The position numbers and the translations under genes are program-made. The notes under the pieces are model-generated. The model had not been told where the DNA came from. It ran no database searches and saw nothing but the letters and a program-made list of their open reading frames with translations. This document shows positions 1 through 8,666 of a DNA stretch of 64,000 nt, in pieces. This stretch comes from Arenimonas malthae CC-JY-1 (GTDB taxonomy: Bacteria; Pseudomonadota; Gammaproteobacteria; Xanthomonadales; Xanthomonadaceae), in the NCBI RefSeq assembly GCF_000747075.1, contig NZ_AVCH01000001.1, positions 62,001 through 126,000 of the forward strand. Direction: 5' to 3'. How positions within the stretch are numbered: the stretch's first letter is position 1; each line of letters starts with the position of its first letter.

Positions 1-214
1 TGCCCGCCAGAGATTTCGTCGTCTTGCTGGTGCGTCCATCGGTGAGCGCCTTGGCGGCCTTGGTCGCTGTCGCCGGCGAACTTTGCTTGCTGGTCTTGGC
101 CTGGGCCAGCGCGCTACCGGCCAACGATTTGGCGGTCGGACTGGCGGCGGGACTGCCCAGCACCTTGGCCGCGGTTTTGGTGACCTTGGGGCCCGACTGT
201 TCCTTCTTGGACAT
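1..214 (-). CDS. Small Lys/Ala/Ser-rich basic protein (partial)
   Basis: The gene starts at an ATG complementary to 212-214 and runs off the left edge, leaving 71 codons visible. The product is very rich in Lys, Ala, Ser and Thr and has no hydrophobic segment. A short unit recurs inside it (TAKSLAGSALAQ, then TTKSLAG at the edge), so the missing part probably continues a degenerate repeat. Small basic repeat proteins of this kind are frequent in integrative elements and plasmids, which fits the island context. The function is unknown; a role in binding nucleic acid would be a guess from composition only. Confidence 0.55.
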   Translation of the reverse strand, partial: MSKKEQSGPKVTKTAAKVLGSPAASPTAKSLAGSALAQAKTSKQSSPATATKAAKALTDGRTSKTTKSLAG

Positions 215-317
215 GAGCGTGGTTCCTTCGGCTGGCCCAAGGAGACGCTCCGCACTGGAGGGGCCAGGCGCCGGTGCGGAGGCATTGCCGTCCATCAAGA
301 CTAGCGCAGTCGGGGCA

Positions 318-803
318 TCACCGCGCCAGCGGCGTCCCCATCTCAACTTCCAGCGCAAATCCGGCGTCCAGCGCCTGGCGCTGCACACCGGTCGCTGCCG
401 CAGGCACGGTGGCGTGCAAGGTCACGGCCTCGTTGGACTGCGCCGTCAGGGGCGTGCAGCCGCGGGCATCGGCGGCGCCCTGGCCAGTCTGCACGGCGTG
501 TTGCACCAGATGGACCTGGACGCCCGCGGGATCGCGTTGCACTTGCACGTGCCAACCGGCGAACAGGCTCACCGAAGTCAGCGTTTGTTGGGTCGCCGTG
601 CACGTGCGCACCGGGTAGCCGTTGTCTGTGCCGACGCGCAGGTGGGCGGGAGCCTCGGTGACGTACAGGGTTTCGGCCAGGATCACCTGGCCGTTTTGGG
701 TCAGCACCAAGCGCATCGGCGTCACGTCGCCGATGTCATCCACGGCAAGGGCAGGGTTGGTCAGGCTCAGGACGCCCAGAAGGGCGAGGATTCGCAGTCG
801 CAT
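318..803 (-). CDS. Secreted hypothetical protein, 161 aa
   Basis: The first 20 residues form a clear Sec signal peptide (MRLRILALLGVLSLTNPALA), so the mature protein should be exported to the periplasm or beyond. The mature part has two cysteines (in RTCTA and RGCTP), enough for one disulfide, and no membrane segment or recognisable catalytic motif. It is compositionally normal for the region, with good codon structure. The neighbour upstream in reading direction is the fatty-acid-hydroxylase gene, about 30 bases away. I do not recognise the family. Confidence 0.6.
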   Translation of the reverse strand: MRLRILALLGVLSLTNPALAVDDIGDVTPMRLVLTQNGQVILAETLYVTEAPAHLRVGTDNGYPVRTCTATQQTLTSVSLFAGWHVQVQRDPAGVQVHLVQHAVQTGQGAADARGCTPLTAQSNEAVTLHATVPAAATGVQRQALDAGFALEVEMGTPLAR

Positions 804-835
804 GGGATCACCGTTGTCGTGGGGGCGGTCGGGGC

Positions 836-1702
836 TCAGGACGAGCCACGTGTGGCGGTCGGTGCGGAAGCCGGCCGTTCAAAGGGCCAACGCAGTTGCG
901 CGCCATAGGCGGTCGGGAAGGTCCGGTCTCGCAGGCCCACCTCGCCGGCGACCACCCCGTTGGGCCGATCGTGGAAGGTGCCACCCAGGTGGTCCCACAG
1001 CATCCAGAACTCCCCGAAGTTGACCTGCGCGTCCTCGTACTCGCGCTTGTGGTGCCAGCGATGGATCTCGGCCACCCCCAGCACATAGCGCAGCGGCCCC
1101 ATGCGGTAGTCGAGGTTGGCGTGCTGGAACGCCAGGTGCACGGCGAGCAGCGTGAGCCAGGCGCTGATGATGACCGGGGGCGCGCCCAAGGCCACGACCA
1201 CTAGCAGACCGGGGCTGGCCAGCAGCATGGCGCTCAGCGGATGACGCCGCTCGCCGTTGAGCCAGTACAGCCGTTCAGAACTGTGGTGTGGGGCGTGCAG
1301 GCGCCACAGCCACCCGACGTGGTGGCTCGCGCGGTGCATCAGATACAGCCCCAGGTCCATCACCGCGCCGGCGAGCAGCACCTGCGCCCACGCCGGCCAC
1401 GCGTCCGGCCAGATCGAGGGCAGGTCCACGCGCAGCGCATTGAGCGCGAACGCGGTGCCGGCCAGCACGGCCAGGTTCACGAGCGCATGGGCGATGTCGG
1501 TGGCGAGATCGTCGTGATCCTCCAGCCAGGCGCGCTGGTAGGGGATCACCCATTCCAAGGCGGCCACCACCGTCATAGCCACCAAGGCGACGGCCGCCAG
1601 CCCGGGCCATTGCCAGGCCGGGCGGGCCACGATCTCCATCACCGCCCAGAAACTCAGGCCAAACACGACCGGATAGGCCGTCACACGTAGCACGGGACGC
1701 AT
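836..1702 (-). CDS. Fatty acid hydroxylase / sterol desaturase family membrane protein
   Basis: A multi-pass membrane protein of 288 aa with the histidine clusters of the di-iron fatty acid hydroxylase superfamily: HRASHH, then HAPHHSSE, and near the C-terminus HRWHHKREYED. These enzymes hydroxylate or desaturate lipid substrates in the cytoplasmic membrane; the substrate here cannot be deduced. I chose the ATG at 1702 because AAGGAG lies nine bases upstream; an in-frame start at 1750 would add 16 unconvincing residues. It sits about 85 bases downstream of the methyltransferase gene on the same strand and may be co-transcribed with it. It is not an obvious metal-resistance gene. Confidence 0.85.
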   Translation of the reverse strand: MRPVLRVTAYPVVFGLSFWAVMEIVARPAWQWPGLAAVALVAMTVVAALEWVIPYQRAWLEDHDDLATDIAHALVNLAVLAGTAFALNALRVDLPSIWPDAWPAWAQVLLAGAVMDLGLYLMHRASHHVGWLWRLHAPHHSSERLYWLNGERRHPLSAMLLASPGLLVVVALGAPPVIISAWLTLLAVHLAFQHANLDYRMGPLRYVLGVAEIHRWHHKREYEDAQVNFGEFWMLWDHLGGTFHDRPNGVVAGEVGLRDRTFPTAYGAQLRWPFERPASAPTATRGSS

Positions 1703-1786
1703 CGTCGTGGCTCCTTTTTCAAAAGTCCTGCGCCCGGCGGGGGGAACCACCGGGCGCCCGGCCGTTACAAACCGAGCGTCGTCGGG

Positions 1787-2443
1787 TCAGGGGCGGGGAG
1801 GTCGGGTGGCTACCAGGAAATCGATACTGCCTAGCGGCACCGGCAGCGGGGTCAGCGACTGCACATCGACGAAGCCGCCATCGAGCAGGAACGACGCCAG
1901 CGTGCCGGCAGCGTGGTCGCGGGTATTGGAATAGCCGTCGAGCAGGCGGACCAGATGGAACATCCCGCGGCGCCAGCCCGCTTTGGCGCGCCCGAAATCG
2001 GCGATCACCAGGCGCCCGCCCGGGCGCAGGACTCGTCGTAGTTCCTGCACCGCGCGGTGCTTGGCGTGGGGCTGAAGGTGATGGAAGAACAGCGTGGACA
2101 CCGCGAGGTCGAAACGGGCGTAGGGCAGCGGCAAGGCATCGCTCCACCCGGGCAGCAGCCGGGCCTGGGCGCCGGCGGCCTCGATCTTGGCCGCGGCCAA
2201 CGCCAAGATCGCCGGGTCTGCGTCGATGCCGGTCAGCGTGGCGGAAGGCGCGGCGTTGGCCAGGGCCAGCAGCAACGTGCCGGTGCCGCAGCCCAGATCG
2301 AGCACGCGCTCGCCCGGGCGGGGCGCGGCGAGCGCCACGACGCGGTTCTTCATCTCGGCCTCGCGCGTGCTCCAGGCGACCGTGCGGTCGTACCACGGGG
2401 TCAGCGCGGCAAATCGCAACGCCGGAATGAAGTCAGTGGCCAT
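1787..2443 (-). CDS. Class I SAM-dependent methyltransferase
   Basis: A soluble 218-residue methyltransferase with a canonical SAM-binding motif I (VLDLGCGTG, residues 47-55), the acidic loop at the end of strand 2 (GIDADP) and a post-I region typical of the UbiE/COQ5-like Methyltransf_11/25 group (RVLRPGGRLVIADFG). The substrate is unknown. The start overlaps the end of the small membrane-protein gene by 11 bases, implying translational coupling, and CGGAG precedes the ATG. The phrase FFHHLQPHAKH matches the usual motif IV/V spacing of lipid or small-molecule methyltransferases, but no more specific assignment is justified. Confidence 0.85.
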   Translation of the reverse strand: MATDFIPALRFAALTPWYDRTVAWSTREAEMKNRVVALAAPRPGERVLDLGCGTGTLLLALANAAPSATLTGIDADPAILALAAAKIEAAGAQARLLPGWSDALPLPYARFDLAVSTLFFHHLQPHAKHRAVQELRRVLRPGGRLVIADFGRAKAGWRRGMFHLVRLLDGYSNTRDHAAGTLASFLLDGGFVDVQSLTPLPVPLGSIDFLVATRPPRP

Positions 2444-2657
2444 CGGACGCTCCGGGCGGGTCGGGGGTCTCGGTCAGGATCAGTCCAGCGAGCAGCGCCA
2501 TCAGCAGGAGCGGGTGCAGCAGCAGCAAATGAAGCACGCTGCGCTCGATCAGGAACCCATCGATCAACAAGACGAGGGCCGCTACGGCCAGCAGACCGCG
2601 CACGGGTCGACGCTGGCGGTGGATGAAGCGAGTCAGGGTGCGGGCCCAGGCCGCCAT
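2433..2657 (-). CDS. Small two-helix membrane protein
   Basis: A 74-residue protein with a basic N-terminus (RFIHRQRRPVRG) followed by two hydrophobic stretches (LLAVAALVLLIDGF and LHLLLLHPLLLMALLAG) separated by a short loop, so a hairpin inner-membrane protein is predicted. I prefer the ATG at 2657, preceded by TTGGAGAAC, over the in-frame ATG at 2684, which has no clear ribosome site. The stop lies inside the methyltransferase start region (11-base overlap). The family and function are not recognised; it is probably a membrane partner of the enzymes encoded downstream. Confidence 0.55.
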   Translation of the reverse strand: MAAWARTLTRFIHRQRRPVRGLLAVAALVLLIDGFLIERSVLHLLLLHPLLLMALLAGLILTETPDPPGASDGH

Positions 2658-2753
2658 GAAGTTCTCCAAGAAGGGGCGTCCCATGCGCCCATGACCTGCA
2701 TCATCGACGTGGCGTCGCCCCGCGGCTTGAATGAACTGGCTGACCTTTGGGCT

Positions 2754-3533
2754 TCAGCCGCCTTGCCGGAGCGCCTGGATCACATCGCTCGGGGCGACGC
2801 CGAAATGCCGCTGCATGGTCCGGGTCAGATGGGCGGCGTCGGCGAATCCGGCGTCCTGGGCGGCCCGCGTCAGGCTCTCGCCGGTGGCCGCCACCGTCAG
2901 GGCCTGCCGCAGGCGCAGCCAGCGCAGGTAGGGCAGCAGCGGCATGCCGATCAATTCCCGCACCCGGTGTCGGAAGCGACTGGGGGAGATCGCAGCCTCC
3001 GCGGCCAAACTCGTCAACGTGCCCTCCCATGTCGTCCGGGTGACCAAGGAGTCCAGCACGCGCTGGACGCGGTCATCGGAGGGTGCGGCGACGGGCGGAC
3101 TCGCCGGTAGGCCCTGGCCCAAGGCCGCGAGGATCGGTCCCAACTCTAGACGAGAGGGGCGAGGCCAGGCGTCGAGCACCGCGTGTCGCTCGGCGGACGT
3201 CAACCCGCGGGCGCCGGCCACGCACGTGGGTGACAGCAGACGGCCGGCGTGCGACTCGCGGTCCAGATAAAGCAGGTAGGCGGGCCCGGGGTGGACCCGG
3301 TGCACGACGTCCGCGTCGAGCAGCACCGCCGGTGCCTGGACCTCGCCCCGGCCACGGATCCAGACCGCCACGTCAGTCGTTTCGCCAACCACCAACTGAA
3401 GCGCGTGGTGGGCATGTTCCCGGTTGTCGCCCACGGCGCCGGCGAACGTTGCCCAACCTGCGCCCATCAAGGCGCCGCCACGCCAGGGGGTGCGCGGCCG
3501 CCGGCGATCCAACGGGATCAGGTCCGCGCTCAA
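2754..3533 (-). CDS. AraC family transcriptional regulator
   Basis: The C-terminal 100 residues carry the double helix-turn-helix of AraC/XylS regulators (ISPSRFRHRVREL, then AQDAGFADAAHLTRTMQ, ending HFGVAPSDVI). The N-terminal part (HAHHALQLVVG and a beta-rich stretch) looks like a cupin-type ligand domain. The longest frame begins with TTG at 3533 and overlaps the preceding gene's stop (TTGA); an ATG at 3467 would remove 22 residues from the sensor domain, so the start is uncertain. It follows the nuclease gene and precedes the small membrane protein and methyltransferase, which are plausible targets. The ligand is unknown. Confidence 0.85.
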   Translation of the reverse strand: MSADLIPLDRRRPRTPWRGGALMGAGWATFAGAVGDNREHAHHALQLVVGETTDVAVWIRGRGEVQAPAVLLDADVVHRVHPGPAYLLYLDRESHAGRLLSPTCVAGARGLTSAERHAVLDAWPRPSRLELGPILAALGQGLPASPPVAAPSDDRVQRVLDSLVTRTTWEGTLTSLAAEAAISPSRFRHRVRELIGMPLLPYLRWLRLRQALTVAATGESLTRAAQDAGFADAAHLTRTMQRHFGVAPSDVIQALRQGG

Positions 3534-4810
3534 CCCGGACCCCGCAATGGGCGGGCGAGGGCATCGAGCGGGCGCAGTCCTTGCCCGAACCGCGCCATGG
3601 ATTCGCGGTGCTCGGCCAGATCGCTGTAGGCGAGAAAGCGCAGGTCCAGATCCAGGACGCGCTGGAACGCAGGACGCGCGAACTGCGCCCGGGCATCGGC
3701 TTCGCGCCGATCCGGGGCCACCAGGAAGTAGCGCCCCGCCAGGCCATCGGTTGCGCCCAAGGCAAGGTCGAGCATGCGCACGATGCCCGAGTACAGGCTG
3801 GTGCTGTGCTCGACCTCGAACGCGGCGGCGACCCGCCCCTCGGGCTCGATCCAGAGCACATCGATCAGCCGGATCGTATCCACCGCCAAGGAGGACTCCA
3901 GTGCCGCCGGCAGGGTGTCCAGGCAGCCCTCGGCCAACCGGCCACCGTTGTAGGTGCGACCGCGATCATTGCTGGCGACCCACACCTGATAGCCCAAGGC
4001 CCGGCCCAGGTCACGCAGCCACCCTTGGACCTGGGTATGGGAGCGGTCCTCGGCCGCTTCGGCCGCACGGCGGCGCTCGGCGGCGGCATCGTTGCGGACA
4101 CGGGCCAGATCGGCGGCCCACGCCGTCGGGTTGGCCTCGGCGGTCGGCAGCGGCAGCCGGCCCGAGCCGACGTCAAACAGGAACCCGGCGATCGCACCCA
4201 GATCGTTGGACAGCCGCGTCCGATACTGCTGGTTCAGCACAAGCACGCCGCGGCGCATGGCGAGGTACTCGTCCCAGCGGCCCAGCTTGACCCGGGCACC
4301 CGTGATCGTGTTGTAGCCCTTGACGATCGCCGTGTTGAAAGGCGTCACCAAGGTGGGGTGCAGGAAATACAGCAGGTTGGCGGCCGCTGGGCCCAGACCC
4401 TTGATCCGGCAATCGTCCAGCGCCTGGATCGCCCACAACACGCCGGCCTCGTCGTCGCAGCAATCGCAGGCATGCAGGAAGCGCCCGAACGTGCGCTGGT
4501 TGTCCGGGCTTTCGTAGATGTCGGGGATGCGCAGCTTTGGCTTCCACAAGAAGGCGTGATCGGCGCCCTTGAAGATCTGACGCTGCTCGGCGACGGCCGA
4601 GACCACGGTCTCCAACGTGGAGCCGCGGTAGGCGGTGCCGAACGTACCGGCCTCGATCTCCTGCACGACCGCCTGCAGGCCCCGCCGGATCGAGCGGAAG
4701 TTTTTGATCCGCTCCTCCCACAGAAACCAGGTGCGATAGGTCCCGCCCGGATCCTGGCGCCAATGCTCCAGGGCCAAGGTCAGGTCGGGCATCACCAGGG
4801 CCTGCGTCAC
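3530..4810 (-). CDS. Predicted DNA-binding nuclease, HhH-like plus PD-(D/E)XK-like
   Basis: A protein of about 426 aa read from the GTG at 4810; an ATG at 4792 is an alternative. The N-terminal half contains IKGLGPAAANLLYFLHP (from about residue 136), which resembles a helix-hairpin-helix of base-excision glycosylases. A charged coiled stretch (AAAERRRAAEAAEDRS) follows. The C-terminal half has the pattern of a PD-(D/E)XK nuclease: IDVLW (Asp about 317), then FEVEHST (Glu about 332 and 334), with the usual Lys replaced by Glu. Related proteins are annotated as type II restriction endonuclease-like. No methyltransferase partner is adjacent, so a stand-alone or modification-dependent nuclease is possible. 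The stop overlaps the AraC gene start. Confidence 0.6.
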   Translation of the reverse strand: MTQALVMPDLTLALEHWRQDPGGTYRTWFLWEERIKNFRSIRRGLQAVVQEIEAGTFGTAYRGSTLETVVSAVAEQRQIFKGADHAFLWKPKLRIPDIYESPDNQRTFGRFLHACDCCDDEAGVLWAIQALDDCRIKGLGPAAANLLYFLHPTLVTPFNTAIVKGYNTITGARVKLGRWDEYLAMRRGVLVLNQQYRTRLSNDLGAIAGFLFDVGSGRLPLPTAEANPTAWAADLARVRNDAAAERRRAAEAAEDRSHTQVQGWLRDLGRALGYQVWVASNDRGRTYNGGRLAEGCLDTLPAALESSLAVDTIRLIDVLWIEPEGRVAAAFEVEHSTSLYSGIVRMLDLALGATDGLAGRYFLVAPDRREADARAQFARPAFQRVLDLDLRFLAYSDLAEHRESMARFGQGLRPLDALARPLRGPG

Positions 4811-4817
4811 GGACGCC

Positions 4818-5294
4818 TCATGGCGCCGCGGGCTTTGGCGCACGCGAGGAGCTGTGCATCGCGCGGATCTTCCAGGCTCCCTCCCGCCGCTCGAGCACCG
4901 TCGTGGCCACGCCCTGACGCACCATGGGGTCTGCGCGATCGGGCAGCACGATCGTGTAGCGGTAGGTCTCCGTGGCCCAGGCGATGTCGCCGGCCTGCTC
5001 GACCGTCACGGCATAGTCGTCGAAGGTGAAACGTTGGATATGGCCCAGTTCCGGGCCAATGTGATGCGTGACGTAATCGGCATAGGAGCCTTCGACCTTG
5101 CCCGATTCAATCACTTCATTGCGCTCGGCAAACAGGGCGTCCACCCCCGTCAGGTCTCGGCGCTCGAGCGCCGTCTTGTAAGTCGCCAGCACCGCCTTGA
5201 TCGCGGCGGTGTCGTCCGAGGCTGCGGCGGCGGGGGCCGCCATCGTCGCACCGGCCAGCAGCAGGGCCGCCAGGCCCGTCCAGAATCGTGTCAT
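4818..5294 (-). CDS. Periplasmic SnoaL/NTF2-like protein (DUF4440 type)
   Basis: A 158-residue exported protein: the signal peptide (LAALLLAGATMAAPAAAA) is followed by a cone-shaped NTF2-like fold pattern, with the N-terminal helix AIKAVLATYKTALERRDLTG and the closing strands GAWKIRAMHSSSR. The ATG at 5294 is preceded by AAGGAGAG. Members of this superfamily bind small ligands or act as accessory proteins; none of the catalytic residues known from characterised enzymes can be assigned. The gene follows the EF-hand gene, and a paralogue sits inside the copper operon (8667-9203), suggesting a metal-stress role. That role is inference from position. Confidence 0.75.
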   Translation of the reverse strand: MTRFWTGLAALLLAGATMAAPAAAASDDTAAIKAVLATYKTALERRDLTGVDALFAERNEVIESGKVEGSYADYVTHHIGPELGHIQRFTFDDYAVTVEQAGDIAWATETYRYTIVLPDRADPMVRQGVATTVLERREGAWKIRAMHSSSRAPKPAAP

Positions 5295-5317
5295 TGCGCT
5301 CTCCTTGCCTCCAGTGG

Positions 5318-5341
5318 CCGGGGCGGCCAAGGCCGCCCCGG
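5318..5341. other. Perfect 11-bp inverted repeat between EF-hand and NTF2 genes
   Basis: Two 11-base arms, CCGGGGCGGCC and its exact complement, are separated by only AA. In the minus-strand transcript this gives a very stable hairpin between the EF-hand stop (5350) and the ribosome site of the next gene. No U-run follows on either side, so it is more likely an RNA processing or stability element than an intrinsic terminator. Confidence 0.6.
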
Positions 5342-5349
5342 GCGAAACC

Positions 5350-5640
5350 TCACATGCCGTTGCCTTTGGCGAACTCGGCGGCCGAGAGGGTGCCGTTCTT
5401 GTCGGTGTCGAGCATGTCGAAGTGCGCAGCGAGCTTGTGTTCCTTGGGCAGTTCCGTGCGGCTGAGCTGACCGTTCTTGTCGGCGTCGAGCTTGGCGAAC
5501 TCTTCCGCGGACATGGCGGCCATGTCGTGCGGCTGGGTCTGGCCGTTCTTGGCGGCCATGTGGTCGTGACCCTTGTCGTCGGCCCAGGCAAGCGGGGCGG
5601 CGATCAGCAGGGCGATAGCGAACGGAAGCAGACGTTTCAT
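5350..5640 (-). CDS. Secreted EF-hand calcium-binding protein
   Basis: A 96-residue protein with a signal peptide (MKRLLPFAIALLIAAPLAWA) and two consecutive EF-hand loops, DADKNGQLSRTE and DTDKNGTLSAAE, each with the Asp/Asn/Gly/Glu pattern that coordinates calcium. A short His/Met-containing linker (GHDHMAAKNG) follows the signal sequence and could bind other metals. The ATG at 5640 has AAGGAG upstream. It lies just after the terminator of the copper ATPase gene and before the NTF2-like gene. Small periplasmic EF-hand proteins are common companions of metal efflux loci in Xanthomonadaceae; their exact role is not established. Confidence 0.85.
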   Translation of the reverse strand: MKRLLPFAIALLIAAPLAWADDKGHDHMAAKNGQTQPHDMAAMSAEEFAKLDADKNGQLSRTELPKEHKLAAHFDMLDTDKNGTLSAAEFAKGNGM

Positions 5641-5659
5641 GGGGAAATCTCCTTGGGGG

Positions 5660-5701
5660 GACAAAAGAAACGAACCGGTGGTTGTCCCAACACCCACCGG
5701 T
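5660..5701 (-). terminator. Intrinsic terminator after the copper operon
   Basis: Arms of eight bases, ACCGGTGG and CCACCGGT (5694-5701 and 5674-5681), enclose a 12-base loop. On the minus strand the stem is followed by a T-rich run (TTCGTTTCTTTTGT). It lies 39 bases beyond the stop of the copper ATPase gene, so it should end the copper operon transcript before the EF-hand gene. Confidence 0.7.
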
Positions 5702-5739
5702 CCGGTATGCCTGCGCCGCCGCAGCGGCCAGGCAAAAAA

Positions 5740-8085
5740 TCATCCCGGCTCGCTCGTGCGCAGGCGCAGCGCGTTGATCACCACCGAGACCGAGCTCAGG
5801 CTCATGGCCAAGGCCGCGATCATCGGGCTGAGCAGCAGGCCGAACATCGGATAGAGCACGCCGGCCGCAATCGGCACGCCCAGCGCGTTGTAGAGGAAGG
5901 CAAAGCCCAGGTTTTGCTTCATGTTGGCCACCGTGGCCTCGGAGATCTGCCGGGCCCGGACGATGCCGCGCAGGTCGCCCTTGACCAGGGTCACCTGGCC
6001 ACTGTTCATCGCCACGTCCGTGCCCGTGCCCATCGCGATACCGACATCGGCCAGGGCCAGCGCCGGGGCATCGTTGATGCCATCGCCCGCCATCGCCACG
6101 CGTCGGCCTTGGGCTTTGAGATTCGCCACCAGGTCGGCCTTGTCTTGAGGCCGCACTTCGCCATGCACCTCGGTGATGCCCAGGGCCTGGGCCACCGCTT
6201 GGGCCGTCGTTTCGCCATCGCCCGTGGCCATGATCAGCCGCAGACCGGCGGCGCGCAGTTGGGCGAGCGCCTCGGGCGTGGATTCCTTGATGGGATCGGA
6301 CACCGCCAGCAGGCCGGCGATGCGGCCATCAACCGCCAAGAACATCACACTGGCGCCCTCGGCCCGCAGCCGCTCGGCGGCGCCCTGCAGGACGGTCACC
6401 TCCACCCCTTCTTCGGCCATCAGGGTCCGGTTGCCCAGCGCCAGCGCCCGGCCATCGACGCGGCCGCGCACGCCAATGCCGCTGGCCGACTCGAACGCGT
6501 CCGGAACCGACAGCGCCAAGCCGCGGTCGCGGGCTTCGGTCACGATGGCCGCGGCGAGGGGATGCTCGCTGCCCTGGTCGAGGCTGGCGGCCAATCGCAG
6601 GACTTCGGCGGGACTGAAACCCGGCAAGGCGGCCGTGTCCCGATAGCGCGGCCGTCCTTCGGTCAGGGTGCCGGTCTTGTCGACGATCAGGGTATCGATC
6701 TTGCGCAGGTTCTCGATCGCCTCGGCATCACGGAACAAGACGCCGCCGCTGGCAGCGCGTCCCGTGGCCACCATGATCGACATCGGTGTCGCCAGGCCCA
6801 AGGCGCAGGGGCAGGCGATGATCAGCACCGCCACGGCATTGAGCACGCCATACACCCACGACGGCTCGGGGCCGAACAAGCCCCAGACCAGCAGGGTCGC
6901 CAAGGCGATCGCCAACACCGCCAGCACGAACCAGAACGACACCGTGTCGGCCATGCGCTGCATGGGCGCCCGCGAGCGCTGGGCGTTGGCGACCAATTGC
7001 ACGATCTGGCTGAGCACCGTGTCGGCGCCGACCTTGTCGGCCACGATCACCAGGCTGCCGGTCGTGTTCTGGGTCGCGCCGATGACCCGGTCGCCCGGGT
7101 TCTTGCCCACCGGCATGGGTTCACCCGTGAGCATGGACTCGTCCACGCTCGAGCGTCCCGCCACCACCTCGCCGTCGGTCGGCACGGTCTCACCCGGGCG
7201 CACCCGCAGGCGATCCCCGACGTGAACGTGGCTCAAGGGAATGTCTTCCTCGCCGCCGCCGGCGTTGATGCGACGGGCAGTCTTGGGCGCCAGCCGCAGC
7301 AGCGCCTTGATGGCCGCCGAGGTCTGCGAACGGGCCTTGAGCTCGAGCAGCTGGCCCAGCAAAGTCAGGGACACAATGACCGCCGCCGCTTCGAAGTAGA
7401 CCCCGACGCGACCGTGCTCCTGGAACGAGGCGGGGAACCAGCCCGGCACGATGGTGGCCGCGACGCTGTAGCCGTACGCGGCCGCCACGCCGGTCCCGAT
7501 CAGGGTCCACATGTTCAGGTTCCGGGTGCGGACGGAAGCGAGCCCGCGCACGAAGAACGGCCAGCCGGCCCACAACACCACCGGCGTCGCGAGCGCCAAC
7601 TCAAGCCAGCTGCGCGTGGTCGCGTCCATGCCATCCCATTGGTGGCCGAACATGGCGAGGGTCAGCACCATGAGTGTGGCGGGCAAGGTGCTCCAGAAGC
7701 GGCGGGTGAAGTCAGCCAGCTCCGGGTTCTCGTCTTCCTCTAACGAGGGCAGCATCGGCTCGAGCGCCATGCCGCACTTGGGGCAGGTGCCCGGTCCGTC
7801 CTGGACGATCTCCGGGTGCATCGGGCAGGTGTAGCGAGCGCCCGGCACGGCCGCGACCGGTGGCACCGGCGTTGGCGTCATCCCTTCGATCAGCGCATCG
7901 GCGTCCAGATAGCGCGCCGGGTCGGCCAGGAACTTCTGGCGACAGCGCTCCGAGCAGAAGTGGTAACGAGTGTCCCCGCGCAAGACGAACAACGGACCGG
8001 CGACGAACATGCCGCAGACCGGATCGCGGGGCTGCTCGGTCGGTGTTGTTCCCGGCGTCGGGGGATGGCTGGCGTGCGTGGTCAT
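5740..8085 (-). CDS. copA: Copper-exporting P-type ATPase with YHS and CPMHP domains
   Basis: A 781-residue PIB-1 ATPase that pumps Cu(I)/Ag(I) out of the cytoplasm. In order: a YHS-type metal site (DPVCGM 21-26, CSERC 44-48), a heavy-metal-binding zinc-ribbon-like segment (CPMHPE 87-92, CPKCGMA 101-107), transmembrane helices, the TGE actuator loop (320-322), the CPC transport motif (425-427), the phosphorylation site DKTGT (469-473), an SEHP motif (506-509), GDGIND (667-672), then YN (732-733) and the MSLSS helix (761-765) that mark the copper subgroup. The usual N-terminal CxxC HMA domains are absent and replaced by the two domains above. It is the last gene of the copper operon, 15 bases after the DUF411 gene. 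Confidence 0.95.
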   Translation of the reverse strand: MTTHASHPPTPGTTPTEQPRDPVCGMFVAGPLFVLRGDTRYHFCSERCRQKFLADPARYLDADALIEGMTPTPVPPVAAVPGARYTCPMHPEIVQDGPGTCPKCGMALEPMLPSLEEDENPELADFTRRFWSTLPATLMVLTLAMFGHQWDGMDATTRSWLELALATPVVLWAGWPFFVRGLASVRTRNLNMWTLIGTGVAAAYGYSVAATIVPGWFPASFQEHGRVGVYFEAAAVIVSLTLLGQLLELKARSQTSAAIKALLRLAPKTARRINAGGGEEDIPLSHVHVGDRLRVRPGETVPTDGEVVAGRSSVDESMLTGEPMPVGKNPGDRVIGATQNTTGSLVIVADKVGADTVLSQIVQLVANAQRSRAPMQRMADTVSFWFVLAVLAIALATLLVWGLFGPEPSWVYGVLNAVAVLIIACPCALGLATPMSIMVATGRAASGGVLFRDAEAIENLRKIDTLIVDKTGTLTEGRPRYRDTAALPGFSPAEVLRLAASLDQGSEHPLAAAIVTEARDRGLALSVPDAFESASGIGVRGRVDGRALALGNRTLMAEEGVEVTVLQGAAERLRAEGASVMFLAVDGRIAGLLAVSDPIKESTPEALAQLRAAGLRLIMATGDGETTAQAVAQALGITEVHGEVRPQDKADLVANLKAQGRRVAMAGDGINDAPALALADVGIAMGTGTDVAMNSGQVTLVKGDLRGIVRARQISEATVANMKQNLGFAFLYNALGVPIAAGVLYPMFGLLLSPMIAALAMSLSSVSVVINALRLRTSEPG

Positions 8086-8099
8086 GTCCGAAGCTCCAG

Positions 8100-8657
8100 T
8101 TACTGCCCGTGTTGGCTAAAGGGCGTGCTGCTGCCGTCCTTGCCAATCAGGTAGACGGTGTAGGGGCGCGGTGGGCCCGGCATGCCAGGCGAGCCGACGG
8201 GCATGCCCGGGGCGGACAGGCCGCGGGCGTCGGGGCGCTCGGCCAAGAGACGGTGAATGTCCTCGACGGGCACGTGGCCCTCGATGAAATACCCCTCAAC
8301 CTGGGCGGTGTGGCAGGAGCCCTTGCCGGCAGGAACGCCCACGCTGCGCTTGAAGGCGTCCATGTTGCGATCAACGACCACGCTCACCGGGAAGCCGGCG
8401 CCCTCGACGTGGCGGGCCCACAGGCTGCAGCACTCACAGTAGGGGTCCTTGTGCATGGTGATCGGTGGCAAGGCCGTGGGGTGCTCGGCGACATGGGGCG
8501 CGGACGTGTCATCCGCTCGCGGGGACGTCACGCTCGCAGCCGGGGTCGCCACCACGTGGGGACCGAAGGCTTCCGGCGGCGGGTCGTTGCGGCCCTCGCA
8601 CGAAGCGAGGACCAGCGGCAGCACCACGGTGGTCAGGATCGAAGTCAACCGGCGCAT
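8100..8657 (-). CDS. DUF411 copper-associated lipoprotein
   Basis: A 185-residue lipoprotein: a type II signal with lipobox LASC near residue 19, then the DUF411 domain with [12 protein letters not shown] (a CxCC cluster) and [23 protein letters not shown]411 proteins are small periplasmic or membrane-anchored proteins encoded with copper-resistance genes and probably bind copper through this Cys/His set. An AGGAGG ribosome site lies six bases before the ATG. The C-terminus is Gly/Pro/Met-rich ([11 protein letters not shown]), which could add weak Cu(I) sites. It is encoded between the NTF2-like gene and the copper ATPase. Confidence 0.85.
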   Translation of the reverse strand: MRRLTSILTTVVLPLVLASCEGRNDPPPEAFGPHVVATPAASVTSPRADDTSAPHVAEHPTALPPITMHKDPYCECCSLWARHVEGAGFPVSVVVDRNMDAFKRSVGVPAGKGSCHTAQVEGYFIEGHVPVEDIHRLLAERPDARGLSAPGMPVGSPGMPGPPRPYTVYLIGKDGSSTPFSQHGQ

Positions 8658-8666
8658 GGCGGCCTC

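Noticed and set aside
5197-7743. A very long open frame (over 800 codons) antisense to the copper ATPase gene, and similar long antisense frames elsewhere
   Set aside because: They arise from high-GC codon bias opposite real genes; the products are Arg/Gly/His/Gln-rich and show no domains.
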